A stretch of 64,000 nucleotides of DNA from Sphingobacterium griseoflavum (GCF_014653155.1 NZ_BNAF01000001.1:124001-188000), one strand, 5' to 3'; positions 50,545 through 60,133 are shown, numbered from the stretch's first letter. Numbers and translations are program-made. Notes: generated by a model not told the origin, from the letters alone.

Positions 50545-51207
50545 TAGTGTTATTTTGCTTTGTTCACTGACTTCTTCATACATAATTGCTTCGCGTTGAG
50601 TTGTTGGCTTTTGCTCCAGCTCTTTGACAAGCTTAACAATGTCGTCGGGCGACAGATAGAGTGCCGCTATTTTATCCTTGTAGCGTGGCGACAGGCCGCT
50701 ATGGCCTAAAATAAATCGTTTTGTGGCTAAGATGAATCGGCCCATTCCGCGATTTACCGCGAAGGTGTCTGCTACCCGTTCCGCTTTTCGTATATATCTT
50801 TTTGATAGCCAGTAAAGCATTCCAAATTTTGCGACGCTCCACGTATTTCTACTTTCGTAATCCAAAATGTGCCCTAATTCATGCCCTATCCAACCCACTA
50901 ATACATCATCGTCAACCTGGTGGATAGGCTCTATGGAATGCTGCAGCTTAAAGACGGGGCTTATCAGAATTTCGTATATCCTTTTATTGCGAGGACCGAG
51001 TAGTGAAGCTACCACTGGCCGCGCCGCCATCACAGAGCCTTTCAGTTTTTGTGTAAATACGAATTTGATACGGGTGTCTTGCAATTCTGGGTAGTGTGAT
51101 AACGCCATCAGAATCTGCAGCTCTATGATTTTGGGGATTTGCTTGTTTTTAGAAAATTTCGCCATTTGTGCAGCAGCATCTGTTTGTCGATTTGCCGTTT
51201 GCTTCAT
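50530..51207 (-). CDS. M48-family zinc metalloprotease, soluble
   Basis: A 225-residue putative metalloprotease. The zinc motif HELGH is found near residue 108-112 (DVLVGWIGHELGHILDYESRN), and the next acidic ligand may be in KRYIRKAERVADTFAVN. There is no clear signal peptide; the N-terminus is polar (MKQTANRQTDAAAQMAKF). The protein is shorter than classical membrane HtpX and lacks strong transmembrane segments, so it is probably cytoplasmic. The role is unknown. Confidence 0.82.
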   Translation of the reverse strand: MKQTANRQTDAAAQMAKFSKNKQIPKIIELQILMALSHYPELQDTRIKFVFTQKLKGSVMAARPVVASLLGPRNKRIYEILISPVFKLQHSIEPIHQVDDDVLVGWIGHELGHILDYESRNTWSVAKFGMLYWLSKRYIRKAERVADTFAVNRGMGRFILATKRFILGHSGLSPRYKDKIAALYLSPDDIVKLVKELEQKPTTQREAIMYEEVSEQSKITLGSDN

Positions 51208-51358
51208 GTTCGTTTCGGTGTTTGTTCTATAAGGAAACGAGTCGCAAGCGAAAAAGTTGGCCGGGATTTAAAATGCTTAGCCAACTAGATCTAGGTCCAT
51301 ATGCATAAGCTTATAAAGAACCATTTCACGACTTAAGCCGTTCTTTACACAATAAATA

Positions 51359-51583
51359 ATGATACACATGATAACAGACGAAAACAAAAAACCGAAAACG
51401 GACAGCGAAAAGGGTGTAAAAGAGCACGAGAAAGCAAACTACACGCCACTGACCTCAACGAATGAGAACGATGGGCAAAGCAAAGACCATCCCTCAATAA
51501 AAGAAACGGATAACACAGAAAAGAAGGACGATACAGGTGGCGATCTAGCAGGTAACGCTGCGGGGAACACAGAGGAAGACTGA
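51359..51583 (+). CDS. small hydrophilic low-complexity protein
   Basis: A 74-residue ORF of very polar composition (Lys, Asp, Glu, Asn, Thr, Ser; for example EKGVKEHEKANYTPL and TDNTEKKDDTGGDLAGNAAGN). It has no signal and no hydrophobic core, so it would be intrinsically disordered. ATG codons at 51359 and 51368 are possible starts. It fills an otherwise empty gap between an M48 gene and a DUF819 gene. No family was recognised. Similar disordered small proteins are common in Sphingobacteriaceae, but coding status is only likely. Confidence 0.55.
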   Translation: MIHMITDENKKPKTDSEKGVKEHEKANYTPLTSTNENDGQSKDHPSIKETDNTEKKDDTGGDLAGNAAGNTEED

Positions 51584-51598
51584 ACCCGCCAGAAGTTT

Positions 51599-51635
51599 TG
51601 CAGTTGGTGGCCCTATATAGGCGCCACCAACTGCA
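51599..51635 (-). terminator. terminator overlapping the 3' end of the DUF819 gene
   Basis: TGCAGTTGGTGGC (51599-51611) pairs perfectly with GCCACCAACTGCA (51623-51635). The latter is the coding strand complement of the last DUF819 codons (MQLVA), and the stop codon is in the loop. The outer T-run is weak (AAAACTTC on the minus strand). Confidence 0.6.
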
Positions 51636-52878
51636 TCAATAGTGCCGTAAACCATCCGGCATACGTGCCAACGGCATAGCTAAATACAGCAAGTATGACA
51701 CCAACCGAAATCAAAGAAGGATGAAATGCTGCAGCGGTTACCGTAGCGGATGCTACGCCTCCTACATTGGCCATACTGCCTACCGCCAAATAAAAAAAAG
51801 GTGCTTTTATCAACTTTCCCACGATGATTAATACCATAGCATGGAAGCTGATCCAGATGATCCCCACCAGAAATAAACCGGGGTTGTCCAAAATCGCCGT
51901 GATGTCCATTTGCATCCCAATCGTAACGATGAGCATGTACAAAAGTGCGGTGCCAATCTTCGATGCGCCGGCATGTTCTAATTTGCGAGCGGGGGTAAAC
52001 GAAAGACAGATGCCGATAATCGTGGCAAAAAGTATCAGCCAAAAGAATCCGTTGGTGAGCGAAAATTTCTCCAGTTGTGGATAGTTGTTAGCCATGTATA
52101 CTGCTATAGGTGCCGATAAAAACGATGATAATCCTGTACCACCCAAAGCGAGTGCTAGCATCAGTATATAGTCTTTTGTCTCGGCAGGGCGACTGTGTGC
52201 TTTTGATTGGGCATCCATGCGGACCGTCAACGCATCGACGTCGGATGAATCAGCCTTGAAGAAACTGTCCAATAGCTTGACCTTACTTGCGCCATACAGC
52301 AGGATCGCCATCCAGATGTAAGCCACAAAAACATCTACCGCGATAATCGACGAAAATAGTTTAGGCGACGGCTGCAGTATCTCGCGCAACGCAACCTGAT
52401 TGGCGCTTCCTCCGATCCAAGACCCTGCCAGTGCACCCAAGCCTCGCCAAACCTCGTCGGGACCAGTGCCAGCAACAACACCAGGGGCAACAAGCGATAC
52501 AATCCATACGGCAATTGGTCCCCCCAATATAATGCCGATTAACCCTGCAAAAAACATCAAACCTGCGCGTTTCCGCAGGTTCCACATCTCTTTCAGATCC
52601 AAATTCAACGTGAAAAGAATCAAACATGCAGGTAAAAAGTAACGACTGCCAATGCTGGCCAATGGGGAGTTCTCGCCATCGATGATATGAAAGGAATTTA
52701 AGAGGCCGGGAATAAAATAACACATCAGTAGGGGTGGAATGACCCCGTAAAACTTCTGCACATAGTTGTTTTTGAGGCTTGAAGTGAAGAAAACCAAACC
52801 GAGTACAGACATAAGCAATCCAAAGACCGCGGCTTGATCGGTAATAATTGGTGTAACTTCTCTGATAGCATTTTGCAT
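51613..52878 (-). CDS. DUF819 membrane carrier, YjcL-like
   Basis: An integral membrane protein with about 11-12 hydrophobic segments. The ATG at 52878 (MQNAIREVTPIITDQAAVFGLLMSVLGL) gives 421 residues; the frame is open to 52968, but the extra part has no family character. Motifs GSRYFLPACLILFTLNLDLKEMW, GLGALAGSWIGGSANQVALRE and a second-half copy AVGSMANVGGVASATVTAAA are typical of DUF819. The two related Gly-rich segments suggest an inverted-repeat transporter fold. The substrate is unknown. It diverges from a pair of sugar-type oxidoreductase genes. Confidence 0.92.
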   Translation of the reverse strand: MQNAIREVTPIITDQAAVFGLLMSVLGLVFFTSSLKNNYVQKFYGVIPPLLMCYFIPGLLNSFHIIDGENSPLASIGSRYFLPACLILFTLNLDLKEMWNLRKRAGLMFFAGLIGIILGGPIAVWIVSLVAPGVVAGTGPDEVWRGLGALAGSWIGGSANQVALREILQPSPKLFSSIIAVDVFVAYIWMAILLYGASKVKLLDSFFKADSSDVDALTVRMDAQSKAHSRPAETKDYILMLALALGGTGLSSFLSAPIAVYMANNYPQLEKFSLTNGFFWLILFATIIGICLSFTPARKLEHAGASKIGTALLYMLIVTIGMQMDITAILDNPGLFLVGIIWISFHAMVLIIVGKLIKAPFFYLAVGSMANVGGVASATVTAAAFHPSLISVGVILAVFSYAVGTYAGWFTALLMQLVAPI

Positions 52879-52942
52879 AATATTTTCGTAATTGTTATTT
52901 TGGAGTGAAATTATAGAATAAATTCGGAAAGGCAACCGATTT

Positions 52943-52983
52943 GTTGCTATTGTTGCATAAAGTTGCATTTTTTAACGATCGTT
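52943..52983. promoter_or_regulatory. phased GTTGC repeats and a 10-base palindrome in the DUF819/Gfo divergent region
   Basis: GTTGC occurs at 52943-52947, 52952-52956 and 52962-52966, that is with 9-10 base spacing on one face of the helix. AACGATCGTT at 52974-52983 is a perfect palindrome with a central CG step, like many LacI-family operators. It lies 11 bases before the first Gfo/Idh gene. Confidence 0.4.
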
Positions 52984-52993
52984 ATCAAAAATT

Positions 52994-54271
52994 ATGTTTA
53001 ATCGTAGGGATTTTATAATAAATGGAGGGTTAATGGCAGGTGCCTTCGCTTTTTCCCAACAAGTCTCAGCACATACCACAGAAGGGAAAGCAAGTCCTAT
53101 ACGTGTAGGACTCGTGGGATGTGGCGGGCGCGGCACGGGAGCGGTTTTTCAGGCACTGGATGCGGATCCGCATGTACAGGTCACAGCTTTAGCGGATATT
53201 TTCGAGGATAATCTCGCAGATACATTGACGGCTTTGAAAGATAAATATGGAGCCCGTGTTACGGTAGATGAGCAGACGTCTTTTTTAGGATTCGATGCTT
53301 ACGAACGCCTTATTAAATCAAATGTGGACGTGGTTTTGTTGTGCACACCTCCGAATTTTAGGCCGGCACATCTCTTGTTGGCAATCAAAGAAGGCAAGCA
53401 CGTGTTTTGCGAGAAGCCTGTTGCGGTAGATATTCCGGGCTTGCATCAAGTGGAATCCGCCGTAAAGCTAGCCAAGGAGAAGAAACTGTGTTTGGTTAGC
53501 GGATTTTGTTTTCGCTATTCCTTTCCCAATAGGCAAGTTATTGCAAGAGTTCATGGAGGTGCCATAGGTGATATTAAATCTGTTTCTACTTTTCGCCATG
53601 GCGGAGAGTTAAGTTATAAAGATCGGAAGCCCGAGTGGAGCGATCTCGCTTACCAATTGCGAAATTGGTATTACTATCAGCGTTACTCCGGGGATATCAT
53701 TGTCGAGCAGACGATCCATAGCTTAGATTATATGTCTTGGATTTTAAATGATGCACTGCCTCAAAAAGTGACAGCCACCGGCGGGAGGCAAAGTCGACCT
53801 TGGAACAAATTCGGAAACGTTTACGATCATTTCACGGCGGAGTACGCATATGACGATGGCTTTCGAGCATTTCACTTCGGACGTCAACAGAACGGAACGA
53901 CCCCACGGAACACGGTGGAGGCTATGGGAACGCAGGGGCATGTTAACGTCGCGCTGAATAGTAATTATGAAATTTTTGGCGCACAACCGTGGAAAAACAG
54001 CGACCGGCCCAACAATATGTACCAGACACAGCACGACGAACTATTTAAGGCGGTTCGCTCGGGTGTCGCCGTCAATGACGGCGACTTCATGGTTAAATCG
54101 ACGTTGTTAGCAATTTGGAGTAGGCTGTCGGCTTACTCTGGCAAGTCCATAGGGTATGAGGAGGTCATAAACTTGCAAGAACGTTTGGGGCCGCCAACAG
54201 AAGATTATCACTGGGATATGGAGATCGATGCATTGGCTATTGCTCGCCCTGGTTCCTACACATTACACTAA
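52994..54271 (+). CDS. Gfo/Idh/MocA oxidoreductase with Tat-like signal
   Basis: A 425-residue NAD(P)-dependent dehydrogenase of sugars or polyols. The N-terminus MFNRRDFIINGGLMAGAFAFSQQVSA has the twin arginine RRDF and an Ala-X-Ala-like cleavage region, so export with bound cofactor is likely. The Rossmann motif IRVGLVGCGGRGTG is followed by CEKPVAVD, which holds the conserved Lys-Pro of the family. The C-terminal domain has HGGELSYKDRKPEWSDLAYQLRNWYYYQRYSGDIIVEQTIHSLDYMSWI with the His-Asp region. Exported relatives in Bacteroidota modify or cleave sugar chains. It is followed by a second Gfo/Idh gene after 2 bases. Confidence 0.92.
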   Translation: MFNRRDFIINGGLMAGAFAFSQQVSAHTTEGKASPIRVGLVGCGGRGTGAVFQALDADPHVQVTALADIFEDNLADTLTALKDKYGARVTVDEQTSFLGFDAYERLIKSNVDVVLLCTPPNFRPAHLLLAIKEGKHVFCEKPVAVDIPGLHQVESAVKLAKEKKLCLVSGFCFRYSFPNRQVIARVHGGAIGDIKSVSTFRHGGELSYKDRKPEWSDLAYQLRNWYYYQRYSGDIIVEQTIHSLDYMSWILNDALPQKVTATGGRQSRPWNKFGNVYDHFTAEYAYDDGFRAFHFGRQQNGTTPRNTVEAMGTQGHVNVALNSNYEIFGAQPWKNSDRPNNMYQTQHDELFKAVRSGVAVNDGDFMVKSTLLAIWSRLSAYSGKSIGYEEVINLQERLGPPTEDYHWDMEIDALAIARPGSYTLH

Positions 54272-54273
54272 CA

Positions 54274-55356
54274 ATGGAAAAGATTAAGGTTTTGGTTGTT
54301 GGTTGTGGAAATATGGGAGCTTCTCATGCCACGGCCTACCACAATATGGAGCAGTTTCAAATTGTGGGATTGGTATCCAGAGGCGATAGCAAGCATCGTC
54401 TTAATGCTTCGCTCCAAGCAAACTATCCCGTTTTCGACGATTATGAGGAGGCATTACGTACCAGTATGCCGGATGCGGTCTGTATATCGACTTATCCCGA
54501 TACCCATGAAGCATACTGCTTGCAGGCATTTGCCGCGGGGGCGGATGTATTTGTCGAAAAGCCAGTAGCTGATAGTGTTGAAGGGGCTGAACGCGTGGTG
54601 GCTGCAGCAAAGCATCACAAACGGAAACTGTTGGTTGGATACATCTTGCGTTACCATCCCTCTTGGATGACGTTTATCGAAAAAGGAAGAGCACTTGGCT
54701 CGCCTTTGGTATTTCGGATGAATCTCAATCAGCAAAGCCATGGATACATGTGGGATGTACACCGGAATTTGATGAAAAGCCTAAGCCCTATTGTCGATTG
54801 CGGTGTCCATTACATCGATGTCATGTGCCAAATGACCGACGCGCGCCCCGTGCAGGTGTCTGCAATAGGCGCACGCCTAACGGATGATATACCGGCAGAC
54901 AATTACAACTACGGGCAATTGCAGATCCGCTTCGATGATGGATCGGTAGGTTGGTATGAAGCTGGTTGGGGGCCCATGATTAGCGAAACAGCATTTTTTG
55001 TCAAAGATGTCATTGGTCCAAAAGGTTCTGTTTCTATCGTGGCCAAAAATGCTGCTGCAACCGGCCATTCGGATTCGGTAGCAGCGCATACACAGACGGA
55101 GTCGCTGCGTGTCCACCATGCGGAAATCGACGCACATAATCGCTTTGTGCAACAGGATGAATGGATCAGCCTGAGCGACGAGCCGGATCATCAAGAATTG
55201 TGCAACCGCGAACAACGCTTCTTTTACCGCGCCATTACGGAAGATCTGGATTTGTCAAAATCCATGGAAGATGCTTTGAATAGTCTACGCATTGCATTCG
55301 CGTGTGACGAGTCCGTCCGTAGGGGATGCGTTATCGCTCTGTCCCAGCTGCTATAG
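54274..55356 (+). CDS. Gfo/Idh/MocA oxidoreductase, cytoplasmic
   Basis: A 360-residue dehydrogenase with no export signal. The Rossmann motif VLVVGCGNMGASHATAYH lies at the N-terminus, followed by FVEKPVADS (conserved Lys-Pro) and MKSLSPIVDCGVHYIDVMC with the catalytic His region. It starts 2 bases after the exported paralogue, so the two are made together. This suggests that one acts on a sugar outside and the other on a product inside. Substrate is unknown. The downstream OmpA-family gene converges on it with a 15-base gap. Confidence 0.92.
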   Translation: MEKIKVLVVGCGNMGASHATAYHNMEQFQIVGLVSRGDSKHRLNASLQANYPVFDDYEEALRTSMPDAVCISTYPDTHEAYCLQAFAAGADVFVEKPVADSVEGAERVVAAAKHHKRKLLVGYILRYHPSWMTFIEKGRALGSPLVFRMNLNQQSHGYMWDVHRNLMKSLSPIVDCGVHYIDVMCQMTDARPVQVSAIGARLTDDIPADNYNYGQLQIRFDDGSVGWYEAGWGPMISETAFFVKDVIGPKGSVSIVAKNAAATGHSDSVAAHTQTESLRVHHAEIDAHNRFVQQDEWISLSDEPDHQELCNREQRFFYRAITEDLDLSKSMEDALNSLRIAFACDESVRRGCVIALSQLL

Positions 55357-55371
55357 CTCTTCGCAGGTGGG

Positions 55372-57267
55372 TTATAATCCAGTAATGCTAAAGGTCGTTC
55401 GTCGATTAAGACGTTTGCCCGCTTCGGTGTTATTGCTTGCTATCGGCATGTTGGCGCCGTAGCCCTTTGTCGTTATTCGGTCCGGGGAGATTCCTTTTTC
55501 AAGGAGGTAGGTCTTTACAGCCGCTGCTCTTCGTTCGGACAGTAGTTGGTTGCTCTGCGAATCACCGCTGCTATCCGTGTGTCCTGCAATTTCTATCTGA
55601 ACAGTGGCGTTTCTTCGAAGAAAGTGGAACAGCAACTGTAGATCTGCTGTTGATTCGGAAAGAAGTTCATATCGATTGACTGCAAAATAGATATTGTTCA
55701 AGGTGCCGACGGAGCCTTTCTCTATAGCCGAAAGGCGTATCTCAATCTCAAACTTGTCGTTGGTGAATTGTGGATTGTCCAACGCAAACTGCCTGCTCGT
55801 AGAGAGATATCCGGCGCGCTGTATCTGGAAGGCATAATTGGCGCCTATGGGTAAGACCGCGAGAAATGTGCCATCCCCAGGATCGCTATGGTCGCGAAAT
55901 ACATGGTTACCCGTAGTGGTATTGATTACCTCAATTGTGGCATCCAACGGACGATCGCTGTTTGCATCGCGTACACTGCCGGCAATGTAGGCTACCGGAT
56001 CGGGCTGTAATCCAGTCGGCATTCGAAAGCTGTAAATGTCCAGGTTGCCACTGCTGCTTTGTGCCGACACGTGTCCGACTTCGCCGTTCATGCTGACGTG
56101 GATCGACGTTTGATCGCGAAAGTCATTTACCCCATTCCCCATATTTATGGGAGTAGACCATTGTTGGATACTATCTAGCTGACTAAAAAATAGGTCTTTC
56201 CGACCAAAGCCTGGCCATCCATCCGAAACAAAATAGAGTGTGCGTCCATCAGCATGGATATAGGGCGAAGATTCATCAAATGCGCTATTAATCTTCGGGC
56301 CTAAATTTTTGGGAATAGACCAGCTACCATCATCTTGCAACCTACAGCTGTAAATATCATAGCCGCCTAGGCCACCCTCTCGGTTACTGACAAAGTAAAG
56401 TGTTCTGCCATCTGCAGAGATCGCAGGTTGTGCTTCCCATCCTTTACTGTTGATTGGCGCACCAAGATTGTGGGGCTGGCTCCACGATCCACTTTCCAGT
56501 TTTGAGACGTAGATATCGCAGCTTCCCATGCCGTTTGGCCAATTGCAGCCAGTAAAAAAAAGATATTTCCCATCCGGCGAAATACAGTGTGCACCTTCAT
56601 TAAACGCCTCTGAGTTGATGTTGCCGGCTAGCTTCTCCGCTTCGCTCCAGCCTGTTTCCGTTAGGTTGCTGGCATAAAAATTTTCCTGATTGTTGGTTTT
56701 TCTGGTAAAGATGATGGTGCGATTATCGGCAGTCAGTTTAGGGAAGTATTCGTCGTCCGGCGTGTTGATCGTCCCTTCTAATCGCTGCAATATCCCGCGT
56801 TGCGATTCGTTATGCAGCAAAGCATAGCGGCAGTCGGCGAGGTATTTTTCAATCAATTTGAGGCTGCTAGCTGTCGGGGCGGTTCGTTGCAGGTAGCGCT
56901 GCAACGCTTGTTGCGCTTCGGCATATTTTCCACTAAAGAGGAGCGATTCGCCCAGTGCGAAATAAGTCAAAGCTGTAAGATCCGGATCGACCTGCAGTAC
57001 TTTTTGGTAATGTATGGATGCCTCAATAAAACGATCTTGTTTTCGTAAGATATCACCCAGTTGTTGGTGCGCTGTCGCGAAATTAGGATCATAAGAGATA
57101 GCGGTAGATAGCTTCTGTGCAGCTTCATCCAGTTTGTTTATACGGAGTAATTTTCCGGCCTCGATGTAAGCTGCTTGCGCCCGCTTATTGGGTGAGGGCT
57201 TTTGGCCGTAGGCAAAACCTATCCAGTATATAAAAAAAATGCATAAGCAATGTCTTACATCCGCCAT
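55372..57267 (-). CDS. OmpA-family protein with TPR, PD40 propeller and CRD domains, PorE-like
   Basis: A 631-residue envelope protein. A signal peptide (CLCIFFIYWIGFAYGQ) is followed by TPR units at about 30-150 (DEAAQKLSTAISYDPNFATAHQQLGDIL, and others). A WD40-like PD40 beta-propeller covers about 165-410, with repeats such as ISPDGKYLFFTGC, SADGRTLYFVSNREGGLGGYDIY and HADGRTLYFVSDGWPGFGRKDLF. A carboxypeptidase-regulatory-like domain lies at about 425-505 (AGSVRDANSDRPLDATIEV), and a C-terminal OmpA domain that binds peptidoglycan follows (IEIAGHTDSSGDSQSNQLLSERRA). This order matches PorE of the type IX secretion system, though many paralogues share it. It lies 45 bases downstream of queE. 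Confidence 0.9.
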   Translation of the reverse strand: MADVRHCLCIFFIYWIGFAYGQKPSPNKRAQAAYIEAGKLLRINKLDEAAQKLSTAISYDPNFATAHQQLGDILRKQDRFIEASIHYQKVLQVDPDLTALTYFALGESLLFSGKYAEAQQALQRYLQRTAPTASSLKLIEKYLADCRYALLHNESQRGILQRLEGTINTPDDEYFPKLTADNRTIIFTRKTNNQENFYASNLTETGWSEAEKLAGNINSEAFNEGAHCISPDGKYLFFTGCNWPNGMGSCDIYVSKLESGSWSQPHNLGAPINSKGWEAQPAISADGRTLYFVSNREGGLGGYDIYSCRLQDDGSWSIPKNLGPKINSAFDESSPYIHADGRTLYFVSDGWPGFGRKDLFFSQLDSIQQWSTPINMGNGVNDFRDQTSIHVSMNGEVGHVSAQSSSGNLDIYSFRMPTGLQPDPVAYIAGSVRDANSDRPLDATIEVINTTTGNHVFRDHSDPGDGTFLAVLPIGANYAFQIQRAGYLSTSRQFALDNPQFTNDKFEIEIRLSAIEKGSVGTLNNIYFAVNRYELLSESTADLQLLFHFLRRNATVQIEIAGHTDSSGDSQSNQLLSERRAAAVKTYLLEKGISPDRITTKGYGANMPIASNNTEAGKRLNRRTTFSITGL

Positions 57268-57312
57268 AAGGAGAAGCTTTTGGTGTAGACAAAAATAGTA
57301 AAAGATGAGCTT

Positions 57313-57936
57313 TTAAGGAATGTTCAAGTACTTATGGGTCTGCAGCGATATCTCCCATTGTGGATTTTCCTTCACATACTCGATGATGAGCGGCGTCATT
57401 TCAGCTGCTTTTGACCATTCGGGTTGTAGATATAGCTTGCAGCTTTTGCCCACAAATTTGGCATGCTCTTCCGCCCATTGAAAATCACTTTTATTGAAGA
57501 CGATCACTTTTAACTCTCCAGCGGCATTCAATACGTCAGGACGTGGCCCTTTGAATTTTTTAGGGGACAGGCATATCCAATCCCAAAATCCCGAAAGAGG
57601 ATAGGCGCCCGACGTTTCTATGAACGTTTGGATGCCTGCGGCTTTCAATTGTCTCGTCAAATAATCCAAATTATAGATTAGGGGTTCACCGCCCGTAATC
57701 ACCACGGTTTTGGCGGGGTGCTGTTTGGCGTGTTCCACAATGGTGTCTGCCGGTGTCAGCGGGTGAAGGTTCGCGTCCCAGCTCTCTTTCACATCGCACC
57801 AATGGCAACCCACATCACAGCCACCCAAACGGATAAAATATGCTGCTTTTCCGGTGTGATACCCTTCGCCTTGTATCGTGTAAAAATCTTCCATCAAAGG
57901 AAGCAACGTGCCGTCTTCTGGGACTTGATTTGACAT
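57313..57936 (-). CDS. queE: 7-carboxy-7-deazaguanine synthase
   Basis: A 207-residue radical-SAM enzyme that makes 7-carboxy-7-deazaguanine on the way to queuosine. The N-terminus PLMEDFYTIQGEGYHTGKAAYFIRLGGC is family-typical. The iron-sulfur cysteines follow as C-x3-C-x2-C (Cys40, Cys44, Cys47). VITGGEPL and the late QPEWSKAAE segment are present. Length is standard. The following OmpA-family gene is probably cotranscribed by proximity only. It diverges from thrS. Confidence 0.95.
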   Translation of the reverse strand: MSNQVPEDGTLLPLMEDFYTIQGEGYHTGKAAYFIRLGGCDVGCHWCDVKESWDANLHPLTPADTIVEHAKQHPAKTVVITGGEPLIYNLDYLTRQLKAAGIQTFIETSGAYPLSGFWDWICLSPKKFKGPRPDVLNAAGELKVIVFNKSDFQWAEEHAKFVGKSCKLYLQPEWSKAAEMTPLIIEYVKENPQWEISLQTHKYLNIP

Positions 57937-58093
57937 GTGTTATTTTTTGAGAATACAAAGGTACAAAAAATGCATGCACTATTTAAACGGCTTCATCATG
58001 ACAGTGTTAGGTTTTGTTAGAATGGTGTGTTTATAGCGTTGGTATGCGTAGCCCTTAATGTATTGGTCATTTCGCTTTCTTGAAGATATTGAA

Positions 58094-58101
58094 TACCTTT
58101 G
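58094..58101 (+). promoter_or_regulatory. -7 element of the thrS operon promoter
   Basis: TACCTTTG is a perfect TAnnTTTG match. Transcription from about 58106 would give a 5' UTR of about 90 bases. A CAGCGT/ACGCTG hairpin lies in it at 58130-58149. The -33 element is weak. Confidence 0.5.
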
Positions 58102-58197
58102 TGCGATCAAAGGAAGACAGGCTATGATGCAGCGTAATTGTTAACGCTGTCGGTTTGTTTCACCTATTTATTCAATAATTTAAAATCATATTCGTAC

Positions 58198-60123
58198 ATG
58201 ATTAACATCACATTACCTGACGGATCTGTTCGTCAGTATGAAAAAGGAACAACTGCGATGCAGGTAGCCCTATCGATTTCTGAAGGTTTGGCCAGAAATG
58301 TCTTGGCGGCGGAAGTGAATGGCGAAGTATGGGATGCTTCTCGCGCTATCGAAGAGGATGCACATGTCAAGCTGCTAACGTGGAACGACGACAAGGGTAA
58401 ATCTACCTTTTGGCATTCTTCGGCCCATTTACTTGCCGAAGCACTGGAGGCGCTTTATCCAGGCGTAAAGTTCGGTATTGGTCCATCTATTGAAACGGGC
58501 TTTTATTACGATGTCGATTTTGGCGATCGCGAATTTTCCTCCGATGAATTCAAGCAAATTGAAGACAAGATGTTGGAGTTGGCCAAACAAAAAGAAGTTT
58601 TTGAGCGCAAAGCGGTCTCGAAAGCTGATGCTTTGGCTTACTTCACCGAAAAAGGAGATGAATATAAATTAGATCTGATCAAGGATTTGGAGGATGGAAA
58701 GATCACATTCTACACGCAGGGCAATTTTACCGATTTGTGCCGGGGGCCCCACATTCCAAATACAGGTGTGATCAAGGCGATAAAGCTTACCAACGTTGCC
58801 GGTGCTTATTGGCGGGGTGACGAAAGTCGCAAGCAGTTGACACGGATATATGGTGTTACCTTTCCGAAGGCTTCTGAACTTGCGGATTATGTGCGGTTTA
58901 TAGAGGAAGCAAAAAAGAGAGATCATCGCAAGTTGGGAAAAGAGCTGGAACTATTTGCTTTTTCCGAGAAAGTGGGCGCCGGTTTACCATTATGGTTGCC
59001 GAAAGGGGCTGCTCTCCGTCAAAAATTGCAGGACTTTCTACAACGTGCCCAAGTCAAAGCGGGATACGAACCTGTCGTTACACCACATATTGGACATAAG
59101 CAACTGTATGTGACGTCGGGTCATTACGAGAAGTATGGCGCTGATGCTTTCCAACCGATACACACCCCTGTAGAAGGGGAGGAGTTCTTCTTAAAACCAA
59201 TGAACTGTCCGCACCACTGCGAAATCTATAAGACAAAGCCACGTTCCTATAAAGATCTGCCAGTGCGTTTTGCAGAATTTGGAACAGTTTACCGCTACGA
59301 GCAATCGGGAGAACTGCATGGGTTGACGCGCGTTCGTGGCTTTACACAAGATGATGCCCATCTTTTCTGTCGTCCGGACCAAGTGAAGGAGGAATTTAAG
59401 AAGGTCATTGACTTGGTACTTTATGTATTCGGTGCATTAGGTTTTGACAACTTTACAGCACAAGTTTCGCTTCGCGATCCAGAAAATAAAACCAAGTATA
59501 TCGGTTCCGACGAAAATTGGGCGCTGGCGGAAGCAGCGATCGTGGAGGCGGCATCGGAAAAAGGTCTACCTACTGTTGTGGAATACGGCGAGGCCGCCTT
59601 TTATGGGCCCAAGCTGGATTTTATGGTGAAAGATGCTTTGGGGCGAAAGTGGCAGCTCGGCACTATTCAGGTAGACTATAATTTGCCAGAGCGTTTTGAA
59701 TTGGAATACACAGGCAGCGATAACCAAAAACATCGCCCGGTAATGATCCATCGCGCGCCCTTTGGTTCGTTGGAGCGTTTCGTGGCTGTTTTGATCGAGC
59801 ATTGCGCAGGGCAGTTTCCGTTATGGCTTGCACCAGAGCAGTTTATCGTCCTACCCGTGTCGGAAAAATATGAAGATTCTGCAAAAAATCTTTTAGAATC
59901 GCTAAATAATTCCGATATTCGCGGTCTGATTGACCTTCGCGATGAGAAGGTGGGTCGGAAAATCCGAGACGCTGAAGTCAAAAAAATCCCATATATGTTG
60001 ATTGTAGGGGAAAAGGAGATGGAAAGTGGCACAGTTTCTGTTCGTAAACATGGGTCTGTGGATTTAGGTTCAATGGATCCAGAGGCATTCAAGGAATTAT
60101 TAATTAAAGAAATAACCGTTTAA
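58198..60123 (+). CDS. thrS: threonine--tRNA ligase
   Basis: The ATG at 58198 ([17 protein letters not shown]) gives a 641-residue class II aminoacyl-tRNA synthetase. The frame is open to 58138 but the extra part is not family-like. An N-terminal TGS domain (1-60) is followed by the editing domain with [11 protein letters not shown] at 73-83. The catalytic core carries the zinc site region [21 protein letters not shown] (Cys near 337), [14 protein letters not shown] and [12 protein letters not shown]. The C-terminal anticodon-binding domain ends the protein. It is the first gene of the classical thrS-infC-rpmI-rplT order. Confidence 0.98.
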   Translation: MINITLPDGSVRQYEKGTTAMQVALSISEGLARNVLAAEVNGEVWDASRAIEEDAHVKLLTWNDDKGKSTFWHSSAHLLAEALEALYPGVKFGIGPSIETGFYYDVDFGDREFSSDEFKQIEDKMLELAKQKEVFERKAVSKADALAYFTEKGDEYKLDLIKDLEDGKITFYTQGNFTDLCRGPHIPNTGVIKAIKLTNVAGAYWRGDESRKQLTRIYGVTFPKASELADYVRFIEEAKKRDHRKLGKELELFAFSEKVGAGLPLWLPKGAALRQKLQDFLQRAQVKAGYEPVVTPHIGHKQLYVTSGHYEKYGADAFQPIHTPVEGEEFFLKPMNCPHHCEIYKTKPRSYKDLPVRFAEFGTVYRYEQSGELHGLTRVRGFTQDDAHLFCRPDQVKEEFKKVIDLVLYVFGALGFDNFTAQVSLRDPENKTKYIGSDENWALAEAAIVEAASEKGLPTVVEYGEAAFYGPKLDFMVKDALGRKWQLGTIQVDYNLPERFELEYTGSDNQKHRPVMIHRAPFGSLERFVAVLIEHCAGQFPLWLAPEQFIVLPVSEKYEDSAKNLLESLNNSDIRGLIDLRDEKVGRKIRDAEVKKIPYMLIVGEKEMESGTVSVRKHGSVDLGSMDPEAFKELLIKEITV

Positions 60124-60133
60124 TTTTAAACAT

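Noticed and set aside
57937..58197. Possible T-box riboswitch before thrS
   Set aside because: T-boxes are not expected in Bacteroidota, and neither the T-box core sequence nor a terminator/antiterminator pair is visible.
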